Assembly: GCA_007127275.1 (NCBI GenBank)
Contig: SKZP01000359.1
Location: 1 to 7,501, forward strand
Direction: 5' to 3'
Origin: Planctomycetota bacterium
GTDB lineage: Bacteria; Planctomycetota; UBA8742; SKZP01
DNA length: 7,501 nucleotides
The notes under the pieces were generated by a model. That model made no database searches. It had not been told where the DNA came from and was given only the letters and a program-made list of their open reading frames with translations. Both the position numbers and the translations under genes were made by a program. Shown here piece by piece: positions 1 through 5,736 of the stretch (positions are counted from its first letter, which is position 1; the number at the start of each line of letters is the position of its first letter).

Positions 1-2673
1 GCACGCCGGCCCTCCGGCGTCAAGCTCGGCCGCCAGCAACAGATCATCCTCTACGCAAGCGGAGGCGTGCTCTTGCTGGTGATTCTCCTCGCACTGTTGC
101 TGACCGGCTCCGACGACAACGGAGATACCGGAGAGGAGCAGACCGCGAACGGCGGCGACACCGTCGACGCAGAGGAGGCCGAAGCGGCACGGGGCCGCGT
201 TGCCGAATTGCGCGAGACGCTGGGAATGCCGGAGACGGCGGAGGGACTTGCCGAGGCGCAGCGAACGCTGCGTGCCCACGTCGAGGAATATCCCGGCGAC
301 CTCGACAAGCTGCAGGGGCTGTGGGACACCGTCGAGCGGCGCCTGCAACTGTTGCAGGATTCGCGTTTCGCCGCTGCCCGCGCGACGGAGGACCACCTCG
401 AAGCAGAAGATAGCCTGCGCATCCTCGACGACCTCGAAGACGACCTCGACACTGCCGAGGACGAGTGGCTGCTGAGCCGTCTCGAAGGTGAGCGGGACCG
501 ACTCGAGGCGATGATTTCCGACGAGGAACGGATTTACGAGTTGACCATGAACGCTGGCCGCGAGCGTTCGTTGAACAAGCTCGAAGAGATGGAGGAGGAA
601 CTCAACGAGTTCGCCGAGATCTACGCGGAGAACCAGGTTTTTCTTAGCAGGATTCAGGCGGCACTCGACGTCGTCGGCCGGCGCATGGACGACGTCGGCC
701 CGGACGTGGAGATGCTCGAACAGGCAACCGCTGCCCCCCTTCCCGCGGTGGAGACGGAGTTCGCCGGGCCGCTTGCCGGGGCGGCACCCGTGACGACGGG
801 CACCACTGTGGGGCCGTTTCGGGTGCGCGGCGCCGGGGAGCTTTGGTTTGCCGTCGAGCTCGAGCAGCCGGCACGGCTGGATGTGGCGGTTACGGAGCGG
901 CGCGACCTCGCAACAACACGGATGAATTGGTCGTTAAACGACGCCGAGCAGCGCAGCCACCCGGCGACGGCAAGTTTCGAACGCGACGAGAAGAACGGAA
1001 CCGTCGAGGGGCGGCTCGCCAAGGCGGTTCCCGCGGGACGCCACTACATCCGCGTTTCCTACGCCGGCTCGGCCCTGCTCGCGTTCCGTGCCGTCAGCCG
1101 TTCCGTCGAGCACGCGCACCAACTCGACCTCTCGGCGGTGCGCCTCGCGCCGGAGGAGCAGCCGGAGCTGCTCGAAACGACCGGCGGCGCCTGGTACCGC
1201 ATCTACATCTCGGAGGATTGCTGGGTACGCTACAGCGCCGCGACGAGCGGCGACACGTTGGCCGCGCGCGAACCAATGTTCCTTTCCGTCTTCAACCGTG
1301 ACACCGAGGACTACCGCGCCGAACGCCTCGCCCTCGTCAAGCGGCGCCAGATCCCGGCCAATGGCGAGCACGAGGGGCTTGCGTTGTTGCCGCGCGGCGA
1401 GCATCTCGTGCACATCCATCACCCGCGGTTGCGCCACAAATTTCGCACGCGCTTCCGCTACGTGCGCGAGTCCCTCCCCACGTTTGCGGAGGCGCAAGAG
1501 AGCGAGACCCAACGCGAATGGGAGGACTTCGACGGCGGGGTTGTCGACCGACCGGTGCTCTTGCGACGTGGCACCTACCGGATCAACCGAGACATGCGAG
1601 TCACCCGCTCTGCTCGGCTAGTGCTTGAAGCAGGTACGCGGCTCGAGTTCACCGCGGATACGGGTGCGGTGGTCGAAGGAGAACTCGTCGTTCTCGGGCG
1701 CGAGAATGAGCCGGTGGTCTTCGACGCGCAAGACGAAGAGAGGCCGTGGGGCAACCTTGCGGTCAACGGCACACGCGCGCACCTTCAGGCGTGGCACTTG
1801 CACGTGCGCAACGGCGGAGGCGTCCGCGCCCAGATTGCCGCGGAAGGTGGCGACGAGAATGGCTTTCAACGACTCGGCGGCGGCCTACTGGTGGCGGGGC
1901 GCACCGACCGCGTGCACGTCCTGCGGCACTGCCGCATTGAACGGTGCCGCGTCGAACAGTTTGAGTCGCCCGGGCTCGGCGGCGCCGTCGCCATCAATTC
2001 GCCGACCGACATTGACGGCCTGACGGTCTCCCAGAACCGCGCCCACATGGGCGGCGGGATTTACGTGTACGGCAACCTTCATCTGCGCGACGCCGTGGTT
2101 GCCGGCAACGTTGCCGACGAGTTCGCCGGCGGGCTGCTTGCGCGTGAGGAGGTCACGGTGCTGGTGCGCAACGCCCGGTTTCGCGACAACCGCGCGGAGT
2201 CGACCTACGGCGGCGGCGTCGCAGTGGCCAGCGGTTATAACGACTTCCTCAACTGCACCTTCGCCGACAATGTCGCCCCGCAAGGCGGCGCGCTAGCCGC
2301 GTCCGGCGCCGCCACGCGCCTTCGTGTCGGTGGCGGCGAGTTTACAGGCAACCACGCCACGGGGGGACGCAGCGACGGTTTGGGGGGCGCCCTCCGTTTG
2401 CTCGACGTCGGAAGCGCCGGCTTCGAAGGAGTGCGCTTCGCGAACAACCGCGCCGACGGCGCCGGCGGTGCCGCCTGGATTGGGGGGGCCGACGTCCGCT
2501 TCGCTGACTGCGAAAGCGAGGGCAATACCGCCCCGAGAGCCGAGGCCGTTCTCCTCGCTTACTCCGCCAGCGAATACAGCCCGTTCAAGCCACGCAGGTC
2601 CCTGGTCGAGAAAGGGCTAAGCATCAACGAGTCGTCCGCCAACGCGCTCGTCGCCGAGATTGAGCGGAACTGA
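1..2673 (+). CDS. Membrane-anchored coiled-coil / right-handed beta-helix protein with Pmp-like repeats (5' partial)
   Basis: The reading frame is open from base 1. The first in-frame start codon, a GTG at 67, lies inside a transmembrane helix encoded by about 43-108, so the true start is upstream of the window. Residue numbers below count from that GTG. A basic segment (KLGRQQQ) precedes the helix and an acidic one follows (SDDNGDTGEE), so the large C-terminal part should be extracytoplasmic. Residues ~36-215 are charged, Leu/Glu-rich and predicted helical or coiled-coil, like a stalk. Residues ~236-345 and ~350-470 look like two beta-sandwiches resembling PPC-type domains (VPAGRHYIRV; LLPRGEHLVHI). 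From ~500 to the end is a right-handed beta-helix, with AGTRLEF near 522 and then FxxN motifs at F705, F732, F759 and F791 alternating with GG[GA] motifs, as in chlamydial Pmp passengers. No autotransporter barrel follows. The ligand or function is unknown. The unseen N-terminal part could hold a kinase or other cytoplasmic domain. Confidence 0.85.
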   Translation, partial: ARRPSGVKLGRQQQIILYASGGVLLLVILLALLLTGSDDNGDTGEEQTANGGDTVDAEEAEAARGRVAELRETLGMPETAEGLAEAQRTLRAHVEEYPGDLDKLQGLWDTVERRLQLLQDSRFAAARATEDHLEAEDSLRILDDLEDDLDTAEDEWLLSRLEGERDRLEAMISDEERIYELTMNAGRERSLNKLEEMEEELNEFAEIYAENQVFLSRIQAALDVVGRRMDDVGPDVEMLEQATAAPLPAVETEFAGPLAGAAPVTTGTTVGPFRVRGAGELWFAVELEQPARLDVAVTERRDLATTRMNWSLNDAEQRSHPATASFERDEKNGTVEGRLAKAVPAGRHYIRVSYAGSALLAFRAVSRSVEHAHQLDLSAVRLAPEEQPELLETTGGAWYRIYISEDCWVRYSAATSGDTLAAREPMFLSVFNRDTEDYRAERLALVKRRQIPANGEHEGLALLPRGEHLVHIHHPRLRHKFRTRFRYVRESLPTFAEAQESETQREWEDFDGGVVDRPVLLRRGTYRINRDMRVTRSARLVLEAGTRLEFTADTGAVVEGELVVLGRENEPVVFDAQDEERPWGNLAVNGTRAHLQAWHLHVRNGGGVRAQIAAEGGDENGFQRLGGGLLVAGRTDRVHVLRHCRIERCRVEQFESPGLGGAVAINSPTDIDGLTVSQNRAHMGGGIYVYGNLHLRDAVVAGNVADEFAGGLLAREEVTVLVRNARFRDNRAESTYGGGVAVASGYNDFLNCTFADNVAPQGGALAASGAATRLRVGGGEFTGNHATGGRSDGLGGALRLLDVGSAGFEGVRFANNRADGAGGAAWIGGADVRFADCESEGNTAPRAEAVLLAYSASEYSPFKPRRSLVEKGLSINESSANALVAEIERN

Positions 2674-2791
2674 CGCCGCATGTCGCACACGAGGGAAGCA
2701 ACAGCACGCACTCGGATCGGCGGGCACGTTCACTGTTCAGGAGGACGTGGACGAATTTGTTTTCCGTTGACCCGCAGGGACGACCGAGACT

Positions 2792-2834
2792 AGTGCAGTA
2801 TCATGTCCAAATCTTCGGGTTGAGCTACTGCACT
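2792..2834. repeat. Inverted repeat, 9-bp perfect arms with UUCG-capped inner stem
   Basis: The arms AGTGCAGTA (2792-2800) and TACTGCACT (2826-2834) are perfectly complementary. The 25-base interior can form a second four-pair stem, AATC/GGTT, closed by a TTCG loop (a cUUCGg tetraloop on the plus strand). No T-run follows on either side. It could be a structured 3' end of the beta-helix mRNA, a bidirectional terminator of unusual form, or a relic end of an insertion element or MITE. The sequence alone does not decide. Confidence 0.55.
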
Positions 2835-2957
2835 CGACTGTGCGTCGTTGGCGTCGACTCCGTTGCTCAACGTGGCGAACCCCACGTCCGCGGGCCGCGC
2901 CTCTGAAGGCGCACGTTCGCGAATCACACATGGGCGAAGCCCTCGTGGGCGTTGAGT

Positions 2958-2971
2958 GGCGGATCTCCGCC
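2958..2971 (-). other. Short GC hairpin just beyond the kinase stop codon
   Basis: GGCGG and CCGCC pair around an ATCT loop about 11 bases past the TAA stop of the kinase gene. It may contribute to 3'-end formation or mRNA stability. It lacks a following T-run, so it is not called a terminator. Confidence 0.3.
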
Positions 2972-2981
2972 CGCGAGCGGT

Positions 2982-4436
2982 TTAGCAGGAAAGAAGCAAC
3001 AGCAGCAGCACGAGAAGCACGGCGCCAGCGGCGAGACCCATCCCAGCAAGGAGCGCCGAAGGACTCGCGGCATTGCTGTCGTGGTGACGGCTCGCGGCAG
3101 TGGGGTGCGGGCGGCGAGAACGTTGTTGACGCGGGTGTGCCCGTTGGGCGCGGGTGCCTTTGGTTGCGTTGTCGCGCGAGTGAGACGAGGCGGAGCGGGT
3201 TCGGCTCCTGTGGCGGTGCGCTCCCGTTGCGACGCCGCTTGGCGGAGCGAGGCGCCGGGGAGAGCGCGTGGGTGCCGCGGACGGCTCCTTGAGACGGGAC
3301 GCGGCACGTTTGCGGGGCTTCTTTCCGCCGACGGCGCCCTGCGACGCAGCATTCTGCGACGCAGCGGACGACGCTTCATGTGCATGTGCGGCGTTGCGTC
3401 GCGGATTCGGCTCCATATTCCGCCGGGGTACGTGCTCGCGTACCGCTTGTTCGGCGGCTTGCTCAAGGTCCTCGGCAACCGGCTCCGTGCGCTGCGAGGC
3501 CGAGGGTCGCACCGGGTTCTCCCCGCGCTCGACCTGCGACAACGCGGCAAGTGCGGCCTGCGCATCCGGAAAACGCCGCCCCGGCGGCTTGGCGAGCAGG
3601 ATCAGCACGAAGCGCTCCAGCGGCTCGGAAAGGGCCGGTACCTGCTCACGAAGGCTCGGCGCCGCTCGTTGCAACTGGTTCACGAACACTTGCGCCATCG
3701 AGGGAGCGTTGAACGGATTCTCGCCGGCAAGCATGTAGTAGAAGCAAAGCCCTGCCGAGTAGAGGTCGCTGCGACCGTCGACTGCCTTTGCCTCGCACTG
3801 CTCGGGACTCATCCACTGCGGCGTACCCATCACCTGGCCCACGGCCGTGAGACGCGAGCCGGCGTCCTCGAAACGCACGAGACCGAAGTCGGTAAGCCGG
3901 CTTACGCCGGTGGACTCGTCAATCAAGATGTTGTCCGGCTTGACGTCGCGGTGAACAATGCCGTGCTCGTGGGCAAAGCCGAGCGCGGAGAGTACCTCGC
4001 GCATCAACACAAGCGCCTGCGGCTCGGCAAACGGCCCGTGTTGCTTCACCCGCTCGCGCAGCGAAGTGCCGCGCACGAGTCGCATGGCGAGGTAGAGCGA
4101 CTCGCGTTCGCGGTCAATGCCGCAGTGGTAGACGGGCACAATGTGCGGATGCTCGCGCAACTTTGCCGCGGCTTGCGCCTCGCGCAGAAAGCGCTCGCGG
4201 TACTGCGGATGCCGCGTCAGCGTGCGCGGCAGCACTTTGATGGCCACGGTACGCTCGAGCTTGCGGTCGAACGCTTGCCACACCGCCCCCATGCCGCCGA
4301 GGCCAATCAACCCCGTGACTTCGAAGCGCTCGGCAACGACGGTGTCGTGCAAGTCGTGATGCTGAAACTTCGGCGCCGAGGAAGTGGCTCGCACGCCGTG
4401 ATCCTTTGCCGAATTGTTTGCGCGCTCCTCGCTCAC
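2982..4436 (-). CDS. Hanks-type Ser/Thr protein kinase, tail-anchored
   Basis: The 484-residue protein transfers phosphate from ATP to Ser/Thr of partner proteins at the inner face of the membrane. The kinase domain spans ~37-300 and is complete: Gly-rich loop GLGGMG (45-50), VAIK lysine K67, probable helix-C glutamate E86, HRDVKPDN with D164/K166/N169, DFG (183-185), and GTPQWMSPEQ (204-213), where Trp replaces the usual Tyr. Residues ~300-458 form an Ala/Arg/Ser/His-rich basic linker with a small AASQ duplication (357-366). Residues ~460-482 are one hydrophobic, Leu-rich helix, and only Ser-Cys follow, so no sensor domain lies outside. The GTG at 4436 is the first start after an in-frame TGA about 18 bases upstream, and no strong ribosome site is seen. 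The gene is divergent from the operon at 4891. Substrate unknown. The family assignment is secure. Confidence 0.95.
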   Translation of the reverse strand: MSEERANNSAKDHGVRATSSAPKFQHHDLHDTVVAERFEVTGLIGLGGMGAVWQAFDRKLERTVAIKVLPRTLTRHPQYRERFLREAQAAAKLREHPHIVPVYHCGIDRERESLYLAMRLVRGTSLRERVKQHGPFAEPQALVLMREVLSALGFAHEHGIVHRDVKPDNILIDESTGVSRLTDFGLVRFEDAGSRLTAVGQVMGTPQWMSPEQCEAKAVDGRSDLYSAGLCFYYMLAGENPFNAPSMAQVFVNQLQRAAPSLREQVPALSEPLERFVLILLAKPPGRRFPDAQAALAALSQVERGENPVRPSASQRTEPVAEDLEQAAEQAVREHVPRRNMEPNPRRNAAHAHEASSAASQNAASQGAVGGKKPRKRAASRLKEPSAAPTRSPRRLAPPSGVATGAHRHRSRTRSASSHSRDNATKGTRAQRAHPRQQRSRRPHPTAASRHHDSNAASPSALLAGMGLAAGAVLLVLLLLLLSC

Positions 4437-4533
4437 GTTGTTGCCCGCCGCAAATCATCTAGCCGGTTTCGCGTCGCTGACGTCGTACCGCGTTGACTAC
4501 CACGTTCACCCCCCGGGCGCGAATTTGCAAGTG

Positions 4534-4549
4534 CGCCCCCCAGGGGGCG
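4534..4549. other. GC hairpin in the kinase upstream region
   Basis: CGCCCC and GGGGCG pair across a CCAG loop, giving six G:C pairs. It lies about 100 bases before the kinase start and so could sit in its mRNA leader. No other evidence of function is visible. Confidence 0.35.
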
Positions 4550-4599
4550 GCGGCCGAGCGTAGCCCAGGGTAGTGAGTCGAATGCAAGGACACTCTCTG

Positions 4600-4629
4600 C
4601 CGTTTGCGTGACGCGTGGCGCGCAAACGG
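4600..4629. repeat. Perfect 9-bp inverted repeat in divergent intergenic region
   Basis: CCGTTTGCG (4600-4608) and CGCAAACGG (4621-4629) are exact complements. A G:U and a G:C pair extend the stem inward, leaving an eight-base loop. No T-run follows on either strand. It could be a binding site for a dimeric regulator or an RNA hairpin in a leader. Confidence 0.5.
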
Positions 4630-4684
4630 GTGGGGAGACGGTCGAACGGCCCCGCGCAAGCCCCACGCGCGCCCCTAAAATGTT

Positions 4685-4744
4685 GGCCGCTTTGCTTTCC
4701 GGTTCGTCCACCCCCTCTGGACCCGGAAAGCTGTCTTTGCGGCC
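4685..4744. ncRNA. Candidate structured RNA element: three-segment extended stem-loop
   Basis: Three nested complementary segments stack into one long hairpin: GGCCGC/GCGGCC (4685-4690 with 4739-4744), GCTTTCCGG/CCGGAAAGC (4694-4702 with 4723-4731) and GTCC/GGAC (4706-4709 with 4719-4722). That is 19 Watson-Crick pairs in 60 bases, with T-rich internal loops. Read on the minus strand, the hairpin is followed after four bases by TTTT, so it might act as an attenuator or terminator ahead of the kinase gene. On the plus strand, a second small hairpin (4745-4757) follows directly. No known RNA family is recognised, and the element could equally be DNA-level structure. Confidence 0.4.
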
Positions 4745-4757
4745 GGGGTGCTACCCC
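4745..4757. other. Small GC hairpin abutting the extended stem-loop
   Basis: GGGGT and ACCCC pair around a GCT loop and lie immediately next to the 4685-4744 structure, so the two could stack coaxially. Confidence 0.3.
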
Positions 4758-4826
4758 CGAACCACGCAGACTCACCTCGAAGGGCTTGCCCCCTGTGCTT
4801 GGCGGCGAGCGCGGACAACGCTTGGC

Positions 4827-4856
4827 TTGCGAACGCTTGATGTGAGAAAATATTGT
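4827..4856 (+). promoter_or_regulatory. Putative sigma-70-type promoter for the four-TM/hydrolase operon
   Basis: TTGCGA at 4827-4832 and TATTGT at 4851-4856 are separated by 18 bases, each matching four of six consensus positions. The surrounding GAAAATATTGT is the most AT-rich stretch of this intergenic region. Transcription would begin near 4863, leaving a leader of about 28 bases before the ATG at 4891. An 8-base direct repeat overlaps the -35 area. Confidence 0.35.
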
Positions 4857-4890
4857 CCCGCGCGTTGCTTTCGTCCCCCGTTGTTGTGAG

Positions 4891-5736
4891 ATGCACGGCG
4901 AATCACCCACCCAGACGGTATCCGCGCCGGAGGCCCCCCATGCGACGCAGGCGCGAATGGTGCTGGTCTTCGGTGTGGTCGTCGTCCTCGCGTCGTTCGC
5001 CTTCGGAATCTACACCTTTGTCGCTTGGATGGACGTGCAAGAGCCGACCTTGCAACGAAGCCCCTACGGCTTGACTCTGATGGCCCTCGCCTTGTTTGCC
5101 CTTGCCGGTGTCGGACTTTGTATTGACAGCTTCATCCGGTTCCGGCGTAAGCATCGCGAATATGCCGCGTGGGCGCGTACCATCGGCTCGGCGCACGGGC
5201 CGGAGCGCTACGTCGAACGACTCGTCGACGAGGTGCGCGAGCGGCAAGCACAGCAGGCCTCGCTGCCGTCGCGCCGCGCTGTGTTGCAGGCAATGAGCGA
5301 GGACGGCATTGTTGGCAAGCGACTGCGCCGCTACCTCATGTGCCGGACCCTCGAGACGCTCGAGCCAGACGCGCTGAAACGCGAGTCGGGGAGCACGCCC
5401 GGCACGAAAAAGGGGCGCCTGTACCGACGCGAACTCCGCATTGACTCGGGATACGGCAAGGGGTTGCACGCGTTGTGGTACGTTGTCGGCGGCCTCGTCG
5501 CCTGCTGCATCACGCTGATTGTCTTGTTCGGTGGGCTGCACGCGGCGTTTGTCGTCGGCGTGGTGATGACTATCGGGTTGGTCACCTGGGCCGTGGCGAC
5601 CATGTTGTTCGACCAGATCATCCAAGTCGAGACGCGCAACAAGCACCACAGCCTCGCCCCGCGAGGCCCGTTGCGCATGCCCAAACGCAACAAGCCCCGC
5701 AAACCCGGGGCGCCCGAGGAGGACGAGCGAGCATGA
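4891..5736 (+). CDS. Four-TM membrane protein of unknown function
   Basis: The 281-residue protein is not recognised. Hydrophobic segments lie at ~24-46, ~60-82, ~194-213 and ~216-239, arranged as two hairpins. The region between them (~83-190) is highly basic and charged (FIRFRRKHRE; KRLRRYL), as is the C-terminal tail after 250 (PKRNKPRKP). By the positive-inside rule both should be cytoplasmic, with both termini inside. No catalytic motif is visible. The ATG at 4891 is the first start in this frame. No Shine-Dalgarno is apparent, and an internal ATG (residue 23, directly before TM1) is an alternative. The stop overlaps the start of the next gene (ATGA), so the two proteins are probably made together and may form a complex. 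Plausible roles are a scaffold or transport partner for the hydrolase, but this is inference only. Confidence 0.85.
   Translation: MHGESPTQTVSAPEAPHATQARMVLVFGVVVVLASFAFGIYTFVAWMDVQEPTLQRSPYGLTLMALALFALAGVGLCIDSFIRFRRKHREYAAWARTIGSAHGPERYVERLVDEVRERQAQQASLPSRRAVLQAMSEDGIVGKRLRRYLMCRTLETLEPDALKRESGSTPGTKKGRLYRRELRIDSGYGKGLHALWYVVGGLVACCITLIVLFGGLHAAFVVGVVMTIGLVTWAVATMLFDQIIQVETRNKHHSLAPRGPLRMPKRNKPRKPGAPEEDERA
5716..5723 (+). promoter_or_regulatory. Ribosome binding site for the hydrolase
   Basis: GAGGAGGA lies nine bases before the ATG at 5733, inside the last codons of the preceding gene. It supports choosing 5733 as the start, although the frame is open further upstream to 5475. Confidence 0.7.

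Larger units (their letters stand above)
2674..2981. other. Convergent intergenic region without a gene
   Basis: This stretch of 308 bases separates the stop of the beta-helix protein from the stop of the kinase on the other strand. No frame here gives a convincing protein. It contains one long inverted repeat (2792-2834) and two short GC-rich hairpins (2897-2912 and 2958-2971). None is followed by a clear T-run on either strand, so no classical intrinsic terminator can be named for either gene. The part around 2750-2835 looks less GC-rich than its surroundings, which might mean inserted or relic sequence. Confidence 0.7.
4437..4890. other. Divergent intergenic region rich in inverted repeats
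   Basis: These 454 bases lie between the divergent kinase (minus) and four-TM gene (plus). Frames that stay open here give Arg/Pro/Ser-rich low-complexity translations with no recognisable domain and are judged spurious. The region holds four GC-rich hairpins (4534-4549, 4600-4629, 4685-4744, 4745-4757), an 8-base direct repeat at 4817/4832, and a plausible plus-strand promoter at 4827-4856. A very weak minus-strand promoter (TTGCAT near 4583-4588, read on the minus strand) could serve the kinase. The density of structure suggests regulatory RNA or DNA, but no known RNA family is recognised. Confidence 0.6.

Noticed and set aside
2790..2981. An in-frame open stretch of about 63 codons past the TAA stop of the kinase, ending at a TAG near 2790.
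   Set aside because: Open stretches of this length are common in GC-rich DNA. The translation shows no recognisable domain, and no readthrough signal is evident.
3337..3365. Duplicated TGCGACGCAGC within the kinase gene, considered as a tandem repeat or regulatory site.
   Set aside because: It encodes the AASQ duplication in the low-complexity linker and is explained by local codon-level repetition.
2952..4496. A 514-codon plus-strand open frame antisense to the kinase gene.
   Set aside because: It is the GC-rich antisense shadow of a clearly coding kinase with all catalytic motifs on the other strand.
4608..4889. A 93-codon plus-strand open frame and a 134-codon minus-strand frame in the divergent intergenic region.
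   Set aside because: Translations are Arg/Pro/Ser-rich with no domain, no good ribosome site is present, and they run through the inverted repeats.
5475..5732. An upstream extension of the hydrolase frame beginning at 5475.
   Set aside because: It overlaps the coding sequence of the four-TM protein, gives an Arg-rich translation, and the ATG at 5733 has a strong ribosome site and ATGA coupling.
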